Shown here piece after piece: positions 1 to 6,252 of a DNA stretch of 7,689 nt. The notes beneath the pieces were generated by a model. The model saw nothing but the letters and a program-made list of their open reading frames with translations. It had not been told where the DNA came from and did not search any database. The translations under genes and the position numbers were made by a program. Positions within the stretch are counted from its first letter, which is position 1, and each line of letters opens with the position of its first letter. Location of the stretch: positions 1 through 7,689 of the forward strand of contig JAUHVN010000127.1 in the NCBI GenBank assembly GCA_030425055.1, written 5' to 3'. The DNA comes from Actinomycetes bacterium. Its GTDB lineage: Bacteria > Actinomycetota > Actinomycetes > Actinomycetales > Microbacteriaceae.

Positions 1-2
1 TT

Positions 3-20
3 ACAGAACGATCGTTCAGT
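3..20. promoter_or_regulatory. Putative TetR (PaaR-type) operator upstream of the regulator gene
   Basis: An 18-bp near-perfect palindrome, ACAGAACGATCGTTCAGT, has a perfect 12-bp core GAACGATCGTTC at 6-17. Only the A/A pair at 5 and 18 breaks the symmetry. It ends 53 bp before the start codon of the TetR-family gene. The same core recurs upstream of paaF at 4510-4521. The core fits the AACGNNCGTT type of site described for the TetR-family PaaR of Thermus, recalled from the literature. It probably serves autoregulation, and possibly a divergent paa gene to the left of the window. Binding by this regulator is inferred. Confidence 0.72.
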
Positions 21-73
21 TAGTCTACGCTCGTGGGTGGAGCACCGCAACAGCGTGATGGGAGCATGGGCGC

Positions 74-697
74 ATGACGACCGAGACCTCGAGCGCGGCA
101 TCCGGCGCCGCGGCACCCCGTCGCGGGCGCCCCGGCTACGACCGCGATCGCGTGCTCGAGATCGCCGTCGAGCTGTTCAACGAGCAGGGCTACGACGCGA
201 CGTCGGTGTCGGACCTCGCCGCCCGCCTCGGCCTGTCGCGTTCGGCGCTCTACCACCACTTCACGTCGAAGGAGGAGCTGCTCGCCGTCGCCCTCGACAC
301 CGCCCTCGGCGCGCTGGAGGGCGTGCTCGAACGGCCCGAGGCGCGAGAGGGCAGCGCGGCCGACCGACTGCAGTTCGTCATCGCCGCCGCCGTCGAGGTG
401 CTCGTCGACCACCTGCCGTCGGTCACGCTGCTGCTGCGCGTGCGCGGCAACGGCGCGGTCGAGCAGGCGGCCCTCGTGCGGCGACGCCTGTTCGACCAGC
501 GCGTCGCGACGCTCGTCGCCGACGCGCAGCGCGAGGGGCTCGTGCGCGCCGATCTGGATGCCGCCCTCGCGACCCGCCTCGTCTTCGGCATGGTCAACTC
601 GGTCGTCGAGTGGTACCGCCCCGACGGCCCCGTCGGCCGCGACACGCTCGCCCGCGAGGTGCTCGCCGTCGTGCTCGAGGGCCTGCGCACCCGCTGA
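74..697 (+). CDS. paaR: TetR-family transcriptional regulator, probable phenylacetate regulator PaaR
   Basis: The protein has 207 aa, normal for TetR regulators. After a disordered, Ala/Ser-rich start and an Arg-rich stretch (16-20), the DNA-binding domain spans about 24-70. It contains the typical pattern VLEIAVELFNEQGYDATSV, then the helix-turn-helix (about 46-65) ending in SRSALYHHFTSKEELL. The ligand-binding helices follow (about 75-207), with the WYRPDG motif at 180-185 common in acyl-CoA-responsive members. The ATG start has GGGAG at 60-64, nine bases upstream. The gene converges on paaZ, and its upstream region carries a palindrome that is repeated before paaF. PaaR proteins of this family repress paa genes and release DNA on binding phenylacetyl-CoA. 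That ligand is inferred here from gene context. Another acyl-CoA-sensing TetR protein is possible. Confidence 0.82.
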   Translation: MTTETSSAASGAAAPRRGRPGYDRDRVLEIAVELFNEQGYDATSVSDLAARLGLSRSALYHHFTSKEELLAVALDTALGALEGVLERPEAREGSAADRLQFVIAAAVEVLVDHLPSVTLLLRVRGNGAVEQAALVRRRLFDQRVATLVADAQREGLVRADLDAALATRLVFGMVNSVVEWYRPDGPVGRDTLAREVLAVVLEGLRTR

Positions 698-724
698 CGT
701 CGCGTCCGGTCGGCGCCGGTGCTC

Positions 725-810
725 GTGCAGAACTCCACGGATTCGCGACGAACGGGCCCTGATCAGGGCCGTGCGGGCGCCGCCGGCACCGGATCCGTGG
801 AGTTCTGCAC
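725..810. repeat. Large inverted repeat between convergent genes (possible bidirectional terminator or dispersed repeat)
   Basis: Two arms of 18 bp match perfectly in opposite orientation: GTGCAGAACTCCACGGAT at 725-742 and its reverse complement at 793-810. They enclose a 50-base loop that contains another palindrome at 755-770. The structure fills most of the 125-bp gap between the ends of the TetR gene and paaZ. It could therefore stop transcription from both sides. No T-run follows either arm, so it is not a canonical intrinsic terminator. Such a long exact stem may also be a copy of a repeated element; that needs a genome comparison. Confidence 0.8.
755..770. repeat. Perfect 16-bp palindrome in the loop of the larger inverted repeat
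   Basis: GGCCCTGATCAGGGCC reads the same on both strands with no spacer. As RNA it could fold only with a small loop (about six stem pairs); as DNA it could be a protein-binding site or a small cruciform. Its position inside the loop of the 725-810 repeat gives a nested, clover-like structure. Confidence 0.7.
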
Positions 811-822
811 ACGCGCTGACAG

Positions 823-2892
823 TCACACGGCGGCGGCGTGCTCCTTCGCGACGAGGGTGAGCACGTCGTAGGTCGCGACGGTCTCGTCGTCCTGGTTGAG
901 GATGAGCGCGTCCCACCGCACCTCGCCGTACTCGTCGGTCTCGCGCGGCGTGATCTGCTTCGCGGTGAGGATGACGCGGATCTCGTCGCCCGGCGAGACC
1001 GGCGTCACGAACCGCAGGTTCTCGAGACCGTAGTTGGCGAGCACCGGGCCCGGATCGGGGTCCACGAACAGGCCCGCGGCCCACGAGACCAGCAGGTATC
1101 CGTGGGCGACGCGGCCGGGGAAGAACGGGTTCGCCGCGGCGGCTTCCTCGTCCATGTGGGCGTAGAAGGTGTCGCCGGTGAAGTCCGCGAACGTCTCGAT
1201 GTCGTCGAGCGACACGGGCCGCGGCGCCGAGATCACCTGGTCGCCGAGGGCGAGCTCGCCGAGCGACTTGCGGAATGGATGCCGGTCGACCCGCGCCTTC
1301 GCGCCGGTGTGCCAGATGCCGGTCAGCGCCGTGAGCACGTCGGGCGAGCCCTGCACCGCGGTGCGCTGCATGTGGTGCAGCACGGCGCGGATGCCGCCGA
1401 GCTCCTCGCCGCCGCCGGCGCGCCCCGGTCCGCCGTGCACGAGATGGGGCACCGGGGCCCCGTGGCCGGTGGAGGTGCGGGCGTTCTGGGCGCCGACGAA
1501 CAGCACGCGACCGTTGTACGCCGCGATCTGCGACATGAGCGCCACCGCGACGTCGGGGTCGTCGGTCGCGACACTCGTGACGAGCGACCCGCCGCCGCGG
1601 TCGACGAGAGCTGCGGCCTCGTCGAGCGTGTCGTACGGCAGGATGCTCGCGACCGGCCCGAAGGCCTCGATGCGGTGCACCTCGTCGGGCGTCTCCGCGC
1701 CGAACCCCAGCAGGATCGGTGCGACGAAGGCGCCGTCGGCGGCAGCCCCAGAAGTGCCATCGGCCCGCACGACCCGGGGGGCGTCCGTCGATCCCAGCAG
1801 CACGCGGCCGCCGGCCGCCTCGAGCTCGGCCACCCGATCGAGCACCTCGTCGCGCTGCGCCGTCGAGACGAGCGGACCCATCGTCACGCCCTCGGCGTGC
1901 GGGTCGCCCAGCACGACGCGCTTCGCGATCTTCTCTCCGAGCGCGCGGGCGACGGCGTCGACGGATGCCGCGGGCACGATCGCCCGGCGGATCGCGGTGC
2001 ACTTCTGCCCGGCCTTCGAGGTGAGTTCGACGAACAGCTGCGAGATGTACGCGTCGAACGCGGGCGTGCCCTCCTTGGCATCGGGGCCGAGCACCGACGC
2101 GTTGATCGAGTCGGTCTCGCTCGTGAAGCGCACCCCGCCGGTCCGCACGCTCTCGTGTCGGCGCAGCCGGTCGGCGGTCGCGGCACTGCCGGTGAAGCCG
2201 ACGATGTCGCCGAGCCGCAGGTGGTCGAACAGCCCCGGCACGCTGCCGCTCACCAGCTGCAGCGAACCGGCGGGAAGAAGACCCGTCTCGACGAGGATGC
2301 GCACCCACGCCTCGGCGACGTACGCGGTCGGCGACGCCGGCTTGACGATGCTGGGGACACCGGCGAGGAACGCCGGGGCGAACTTTTCGAGCGCACCCCA
2401 CATCGGGAAGTTGAACGCGTTGATCTGCACCGCGACCCCCGGCAGACGCGTGAACACATGCCTGCCGAGGAATGAACCGTCCTTCGACAGCGGCTCGACG
2501 GGGCCGTCGACGTAGACGCGGCTGTTCGGCAGCTCGCGCCGGCCCTTGGACGAGTAGGTGAAGAGCACGCCGATGCCGCCGTCGATGTCGGCGAGCGAGT
2601 CGCGCTGCGTCGCGCCGGCCCGCTTCGACAGTTCGTAGAGCTCGTCCTTGCGGTCGGTCAGTGCGAGTGCGTACTGCTTGAGCAGCACGGCGCGCTCGTG
2701 GAACGTGAGGTCGCCGAGGCTCGCCTGGCCGACGGTGCGGGCGTGGTCGATCGCCCCCGCGAGGTCGAGTCCGTCGGTGCTGAGGCCCACGATCGGCTCG
2801 CCCGTCGAGGCATCCCGCAGCACCGTCGCGTCGGTCGCGCCCTCGGGCAGCCACCACCCGTCGCGCACATAGCTCGGCAGGATCTCGGTCAT
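823..2892 (-). CDS. paaZ: PaaZ: oxepin-CoA hydrolase / 3-oxo-5,6-dehydrosuberyl-CoA semialdehyde dehydrogenase
   Basis: The protein has 689 aa, close to the 681 aa of E. coli PaaZ, with both domains intact. The N-terminal aldehyde dehydrogenase domain (about 1-525) has the catalytic Glu259 in FTSETDS and the nucleophile Cys298 in AGQKCTAIRR. Their spacing of 39 residues equals that of E256/C295 in E. coli. The C-terminal MaoC-like hotdog hydratase domain (about 545-685) carries Asp574 and His579 in GDTFYAHMD, matching D561/H566, followed by FPGRVAHGYL. The hydratase domain opens the oxepin-CoA ring. The dehydrogenase domain oxidises the reactive semialdehyde with NADP+. The ATG at 2892 overlaps the stop of the upstream dehydrogenase gene by one base (TGATG). 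GGAG lies seven bases upstream, inside that gene. A second ATG twelve bases earlier has no better site. It is the last gene of the operon before the convergent TetR gene. Confidence 0.95.
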   Translation of the reverse strand: MTEILPSYVRDGWWLPEGATDATVLRDASTGEPIVGLSTDGLDLAGAIDHARTVGQASLGDLTFHERAVLLKQYALALTDRKDELYELSKRAGATQRDSLADIDGGIGVLFTYSSKGRRELPNSRVYVDGPVEPLSKDGSFLGRHVFTRLPGVAVQINAFNFPMWGALEKFAPAFLAGVPSIVKPASPTAYVAEAWVRILVETGLLPAGSLQLVSGSVPGLFDHLRLGDIVGFTGSAATADRLRRHESVRTGGVRFTSETDSINASVLGPDAKEGTPAFDAYISQLFVELTSKAGQKCTAIRRAIVPAASVDAVARALGEKIAKRVVLGDPHAEGVTMGPLVSTAQRDEVLDRVAELEAAGGRVLLGSTDAPRVVRADGTSGAAADGAFVAPILLGFGAETPDEVHRIEAFGPVASILPYDTLDEAAALVDRGGGSLVTSVATDDPDVAVALMSQIAAYNGRVLFVGAQNARTSTGHGAPVPHLVHGGPGRAGGGEELGGIRAVLHHMQRTAVQGSPDVLTALTGIWHTGAKARVDRHPFRKSLGELALGDQVISAPRPVSLDDIETFADFTGDTFYAHMDEEAAAANPFFPGRVAHGYLLVSWAAGLFVDPDPGPVLANYGLENLRFVTPVSPGDEIRVILTAKQITPRETDEYGEVRWDALILNQDDETVATYDVLTLVAKEHAAAV

Positions 2893-3746
2893 CACTCGCT
2901 CCATTCGTAGAAGCCCCGGCCGCTCTTGCGTCCGAGGTGGCCGTCGGCGACCATGCGCCGCAGCAGGTCGGGCGGGGCGAACCGCTCGCCCAGTTCGGCG
3001 TGCAGCTCTTCGGCGATGCCGAGGCGCACGTCGAGCCCGACCAGGTCGGTCGTGCGCAGCGGGCCGACGGGATGCCGGTAGCCCAGCACCATCGCCGCGT
3101 CGATGTCGGCGGCGTCGGCCACGCCCTCCTCGAGCATCCGGATCGCCTCGAGCCCGAGCGCGACGCCCAGGCGGCTCGACGCGAAACCCGGACGGTCGCG
3201 CACGACGATCGGGGTCTTCGCGATCCCCTCGACCCACGTGCGCGCGGCCTCGACGACGCCGGGGGCGGTCGCCTCGCCCGCGACGATCTCGACGAGCGCC
3301 GACGCGGGCACGGGATTGAAGAAGTGCAGGCCGAGGAACCGCTGCGGCCGCGCGAGTCCGGCGGCGAGGGCGTCGATCGAGATCGACGACGTGTTGGTGG
3401 CGAGCACCGCCTCGGGGCGGAGCAGCGTCTCGGTCTCGCCCAGCATCCCGAGCTTGAGCGACCGGTCCTCGGGAAGGGCCTCGACGACGAGCTCGCACAC
3501 CGCGAGCGCCATGCGGTCGGCCGAGGTCGACAGCATCGCGGCGAGCTCGTCGGCGGTGCGGTCGGTGGCGCCCCGCTCGACCGAGCGCGCGAAGTTCGCG
3601 TGCACTGCATCCCGCGCACGGTCGCCGGCGGCGGCATCCTGCTCGACGATCGTCACGCGTGAACCGGCGAGCAGGAACGCGTGGGCGATGCCCGCGCCCA
3701 TGCGGCCTCCGCCCAGCACCCCGACCTCGGCGGGCACGGCGCTCAT
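2892..3746 (-). CDS. paaH: 3-hydroxyacyl-CoA dehydrogenase, PaaH type
   Basis: The protein has 284 aa, the usual length of single-domain 3-hydroxybutyryl/3-hydroxyadipyl-CoA dehydrogenases. The Rossmann NAD-binding motif VGVLGGGRMGAGIA is at 8-21. Active-site residues line up with human SCHAD by exact spacing: Ser120 (TNTSS), His141 (LHFFNPVP) and Glu153 (LVEIV). The position of the fourth conserved residue, Asn208 in SCHAD, is Ser191 here, in RPGFASSRLG. From memory, similar sequences are common in actinobacterial members, so this is probably a subfamily trait. The C-terminal domain (about 186-284) includes GYRHPVGPLRTTDLVGLD. In phenylacetate breakdown this enzyme would oxidise 3-hydroxyadipyl-CoA to 3-oxoadipyl-CoA. 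The ATG is preceded by AGGAGG with a five-base spacer and overlaps the stop of the hydratase gene by four bases (ATGA). Substrate is inferred from neighbours; a general fatty-acid role is the alternative. Confidence 0.9.
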   Translation of the reverse strand: MSAVPAEVGVLGGGRMGAGIAHAFLLAGSRVTIVEQDAAAGDRARDAVHANFARSVERGATDRTADELAAMLSTSADRMALAVCELVVEALPEDRSLKLGMLGETETLLRPEAVLATNTSSISIDALAAGLARPQRFLGLHFFNPVPASALVEIVAGEATAPGVVEAARTWVEGIAKTPIVVRDRPGFASSRLGVALGLEAIRMLEEGVADAADIDAAMVLGYRHPVGPLRTTDLVGLDVRLGIAEELHAELGERFAPPDLLRRMVADGHLGRKSGRGFYEWSE

Positions 3747-4483
3747 GCCTTCCTCCTCGCGAGGAAGGCGTCCATGCGGCGGAACTTCTCGGGGCTCTCG
3801 AACAGCTCGGCCTGCAGTTCGCCCTCGATGTCGGGATGCCGCTCGGCGGGCGCGCGCAGCGCCGTCTTGGTGTGACGGGTCGCGAGCGGGTCGTTCGCCG
3901 CGATGCGGTCGGCGAGCGCGTGTGCGGCGTCGAGCAGGTCGTCGGGCTCGTGGAGCGCCGAGACCAGCCCCCAGTCGAGCGCCGTCTGCGCGTCGAGGAT
4001 GCGTCCCGTCAGCAGCAGCTCGGCTGCACGCGCGTCACCCACCAGCTGCGGCAGACGCCAGGTCGCCCCCGCCGCGGCGATGATGCCGAGGCCCGTCTCG
4101 GGATTGCCGATGCGCAGGCGCGGGGTCGCGATGCGCAGGTCGGCGGCGTAGGCGAGCTCGGCTCCGCCGCCGAGGGCGTAACCGTCGAGCGCCGCGATCA
4201 CCGGCATCGGCAGGGCGGCCACACGCACGAAGGCGGTGGCGTTGATGCCGCGGCGCGCGTCCTCGGCGCGCCGCTCGCGCAGTTGTGCGATGTCGGCGCC
4301 GGCCGCGAAGTCGCCGCCCGCGCCGGTGAGGATCAGCGTCCGCGGGTGGGCCTCGAGGCGCTCGCACAGGGCGTGCAGCGCATCGACGGTCGCCTGGTCG
4401 ATCGCGTTGCGGGCCTCGGGTCGGTCGAGGGTCGCGACGACGCGGTCCTCGCGCTCGTCGACGCGCAGCGGCCCTGCGGACAT
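3743..4483 (-). CDS. paaF: Enoyl-CoA hydratase, PaaF type (2,3-dehydroadipyl-CoA hydratase)
   Basis: This crotonase-fold protein has 246 aa. The oxyanion-hole segment FAAGADIAQL is at 59-68 and ALGGGAEL at 103-110. The two catalytic acids are Glu109 and Glu129 (GNPETGLG), spaced 20 residues apart like E144/E164 of rat mitochondrial hydratase. Having both glutamates argues for a true hydratase rather than the isomerase PaaG. The C-terminus ESPEKFRRMDAFLARRK is a trimer-interface helix of the usual type. Two ATGs are available. The one at 4483 is chosen because GAGAGG (4490-4495) lies six bases upstream, whereas it abuts the ATG at 4489. It is the first gene of the operon, directly downstream of the second operator copy. 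It would hydrate dehydroadipyl-CoA before the PaaH step; PaaF versus another enoyl-CoA hydratase is decided mainly by context. Confidence 0.87.
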   Translation of the reverse strand: MSAGPLRVDEREDRVVATLDRPEARNAIDQATVDALHALCERLEAHPRTLILTGAGGDFAAGADIAQLRERRAEDARRGINATAFVRVAALPMPVIAALDGYALGGGAELAYAADLRIATPRLRIGNPETGLGIIAAAGATWRLPQLVGDARAAELLLTGRILDAQTALDWGLVSALHEPDDLLDAAHALADRIAANDPLATRHTKTALRAPAERHPDIEGELQAELFESPEKFRRMDAFLARRKA

Positions 4484-4506
4484 CCTCATCCTCTCGACCC
4501 GACGTT

Positions 4507-4524
4507 CTCGAACGATCGTTCAGT
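4507..4524. promoter_or_regulatory. Second copy of the putative TetR (PaaR-type) operator, upstream of paaF
   Basis: The perfect palindrome GAACGATCGTTC is at 4510-4521. Read on the minus strand the site is TTACTGAACGATCGTTC, which matches TTACAGAACGATCGTTC at 1-17 in 16 of 17 bases. Both copies thus point the same way relative to the gene they precede. The core starts 26 bases upstream of the chosen paaF ATG, where a bound repressor would cover the transcription start. The right flank (GAG on the minus strand) is less symmetrical than in the first copy. Confidence 0.75.
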
Positions 4525-4526
4525 AA

Positions 4527-4555
4527 ATCATGCCAGGTGGATGCCCGTCAGCCAA
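4527..4555 (-). promoter_or_regulatory. Possible paaFHZ promoter
   Basis: On the minus strand TTGGCT (4550-4555) and CATGAT (4527-4532) are separated by 17 bases, resembling -35 and -10 boxes. The transcription start would fall in the operator at 4507-4524, giving simple repression by overlap. Each box matches its consensus in only four positions, so this is a guess supported mostly by geometry. Confidence 0.35.
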
Positions 4556-4568
4556 CCCCGCGTGTCGG

Positions 4569-5081
4569 TCAGTGCGTCGAGGGGTCGGGCCGGCGTGGGC
4601 CGAGCCGCGCGACCCGCGATGCGGGGATCTGGACGACGGCGTCGATCCCGATCCCCTTCGGCTCGCGCTCGGTCGCGATGATCACCGCACCCGGATGCGC
4701 CTCGAGGCGCTGGAGCAGATACGACACCTCGAGGTTCGCGTACCTGTCGTGGGAGTCGCGCACGTCGGTCCGTTTGCCGAAGAGCGCATCGGCCTCGTCG
4801 AAGAACAGGATCCATTCGCCCTGTTCGGCCCGGTCGAAGAGCGCGTCGAGGTTCTTCTCGGTCTCGCCGATGTATCGCGAGACGAGACGTGACAGATCGA
4901 CGCGGTACAGCGGCCGGTTGAGCTCGGTGGCGAGCGTCTGCGCGGCGAGCGTCTTGCCGGTGCCGGACGGCCCGGCGAACAGCGCGCGGAACCCGCGGGC
5001 CGTCGTGTCTTCGGACGGTGCGGCGGCGGCTCTCATCCGCTCAGCGGTGTCGCGCAGCATCCGCTCGGTGTCGTCGTCCAT
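4569..5081 (-). CDS. Short AAA+ ATPase lacking the arginine-finger segment
   Basis: The 170-aa protein is far shorter than the AAA-domain proteins it resembles. The Walker A motif GPSGTGKT is at 37-44 and Walker B ILFFDE at 91-96. Between and after them lie the typical SRYIGETEKNLDALFDRAE (68-86) and ADALFGKRTDVRDSHDRYANLEVSYLLQRLE (97-127). This wording is typical of the FtsH/Cdc48-like ATPases found near phage tail and injection-system genes. After IIAT (134-137) the expected sensor-1 Asn is Glu138. The following stretch REPKGIGIDAVVQIP is about six residues shorter than usual and has lost the paired arginines of the finger. No lid domain follows. The ATG has GGGAGG four bases upstream. The gene lies 46 bp downstream of the nuclease-like gene on the same strand. 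ATP binding is likely; hydrolysis and partner are unknown. A decayed remnant is possible. Confidence 0.78.
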   Translation of the reverse strand: MDDDTERMLRDTAERMRAAAAPSEDTTARGFRALFAGPSGTGKTLAAQTLATELNRPLYRVDLSRLVSRYIGETEKNLDALFDRAEQGEWILFFDEADALFGKRTDVRDSHDRYANLEVSYLLQRLEAHPGAVIIATEREPKGIGIDAVVQIPASRVARLGPRRPDPSTH

Positions 5082-5127
5082 TCGGCCTCCCGGGCTGGTC
5101 CCCCGCCGACAGGCTAGTGCGCAGCGG

Positions 5128-5958
5128 TCAGCGCAGGTAGGCGTCGACCATCAGGGGCCCGCGGATGTCGCGCAGGCGGTCGATCACGCGGTCGAGGCCG
5201 CGAGCGCCGACCGAGCCGAGCCGCAGGTCGTGCGGACCGAGGGGTTCGAGCTTGCCGGTGCGGATGCGCACGACCTCCCAGTGGGCCGCCCGCAGCGCGC
5301 GGTCCTTGCGCCGATCGGCGTCTTCGCGCGCGCCGACGTGCTCGAGGCCGAAACGCCCCGGGCTGTCGTACTCGATGGCGATGCGCAGCTCGGGCAGCAG
5401 GATGTCGGGCCACACCTCGAGGTGATCGAAGAACGGGCGCCCGACCCGCACGGCGTTGAGGCCGGGCGTGAGGGCGAGTCGCTCGAACAGGTCTGCACGC
5501 AACCGCGCCTCGACGGCCGATGCCGGCTTCGGCGCGCACACGCTCACGAAGGGCTCGCCGACGGGCAGCTCGGGCGTCTTGGGGCAGAGCGCGCGCGGCC
5601 GCTTGGTCCGACCCGCACGCACGGCGGCACTGCCTGCGGGCCGCACGCGGGGCGGGTTCGCCCGGATGCTGCACTCGGGGCACCACGCCGACCTGCGGCG
5701 CTCCCGCCCCGGCCGCGCCCTCTGTTCGGACGGCGTCGCCGCGAACGTGTGCCCCGCTTCGCACTGCCATCGCAGCAGCACGTCGGCGGCGGGCGGGATC
5801 TGCGTGAGCGTGATGCCGTCGTTGAGGTCGGGGTGGTACTGGCGGATCAGCGCCGGGTAGGCAGCCCACGCCTCGCGGTAGGTGCCGACGGCGTAGGGCA
5901 CGTCGACGCCGCGCGAGAACTGCCGCCGCGCCCACCAGTCCTGCACGCGCTCAGCCAT
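5128..5958 (-). CDS. Zinc-ribbon protein with a C-terminal PD-(D/E)XK (DUF559/Vsr-like) nuclease-type domain
   Basis: The protein has 276 aa from the ATG at 5958. Residues about 34-98 resemble the probable zinc-ribbon family (DUF4379 type): a PALIRQYHPDLNDG lead, then RWQCEAGH (Cys66, His70) and WCPEC (Cys93, Cys96) as likely metal ligands. A basic linker rich in Arg and Pro follows (about 99-125). The C-terminal part (about 146-235) has the order expected for a Vsr/DUF559 nuclease fold: Glu150, then Asp185 in VWPDILLPE, Glu196 in IAIEYDS, and RRKDRALRAAHWEVVRIR. The canonical ExK lysine is absent, as in many DUF559 proteins. Upstream in-frame GTG codons at 5988 and 5967 are alternative starts; a TAGCGT box seven bases before the ATG favours a leaderless transcript. 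Its target is unknown; DNA repair, defence or a mobile-element role are all possible. Confidence 0.72.
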   Translation of the reverse strand: MAERVQDWWARRQFSRGVDVPYAVGTYREAWAAYPALIRQYHPDLNDGITLTQIPPAADVLLRWQCEAGHTFAATPSEQRARPGRERRRSAWCPECSIRANPPRVRPAGSAAVRAGRTKRPRALCPKTPELPVGEPFVSVCAPKPASAVEARLRADLFERLALTPGLNAVRVGRPFFDHLEVWPDILLPELRIAIEYDSPGRFGLEHVGAREDADRRKDRALRAAHWEVVRIRTGKLEPLGPHDLRLGSVGARGLDRVIDRLRDIRGPLMVDAYLR

Positions 5959-5965
5959 GGACGGC

Positions 5966-5971
5966 ACGCTA
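5966..5971 (-). promoter_or_regulatory. Possible -10 box of a leaderless promoter
   Basis: TAGCGT on the minus strand fits the TANNNT pattern of actinobacterial -10 boxes. It ends seven bases before the ATG at 5958, so transcription would begin at or next to the start codon. No ribosome binding site lies at a useful distance from that ATG. No recognisable -35 box is seen. Confidence 0.3.
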
Positions 5972-6005
5972 GCGACGACCTCCCCCACGCCGGGGTGACG
6001 TCGGG

Positions 6006-6236
6006 TCAGGCGACCGGCGACGTCGCCTCGGCGATCCGGGATGCCTTGATGCGGGCCTTCGCCTCGCGCTCGACCAGGACGGGGACGAAGTCGCGCACCT
6101 TCGCGTCGGCCATGCCCGCGTAGGCCTCGAGCACGATGGCCTCCACCTTCGACGGTTCGACGTCGGGGTAGGCGAGCCCGAGGCGATCGATGATCTCCTG
6201 TCTCGCGACCGCTTCGTCGATGCCCTTTTCGCCCAT
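6006..6236 (-). CDS. Small three-helix-bundle-type protein (second of a tandem pair)
   Basis: The protein has 76 aa and is predicted mostly helical, with no membrane segment or signal peptide. It resembles small actinobacterial proteins that I recall being annotated as three-helix bundle dimerization domain proteins, with the mark RDFVPVLVER (about 48-57 here). It aligns without gaps over 51 residues to its upstream neighbour, with 17 identities including VPVLVE. The ATG at 6236 is chosen over one at 6278 because GGAG lies six bases upstream and the longer form would overlap the neighbour. The gap to the neighbour is 16 bp, so the pair is probably cotranscribed. Molecular function is unknown; dimerisation or heterodimerisation with its neighbour is inferred from the family name. 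Confidence 0.7.
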   Translation of the reverse strand: MGEKGIDEAVARQEIIDRLGLAYPDVEPSKVEAIVLEAYAGMADAKVRDFVPVLVEREAKARIKASRIAEATSPVA

Positions 6237-6252
6237 CGCTGACTCCGCTCTC

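Noticed and set aside
2893..3498. An N-terminal extension of PaaZ to 891 codons
   Set aside because: The extension lies within paaH in another frame and has low-complexity composition; the ATG at 2892 has a good ribosome site and gives the normal length.
20..3637. A 1205-codon open frame on the minus strand, and long plus-strand frames such as 838-2475 and 3103-4083
   Set aside because: They overlap well-supported paa genes, are dominated by Arg, Pro, Ala and Ser, and show no family motif. Long antisense frames are expected at this GC content.
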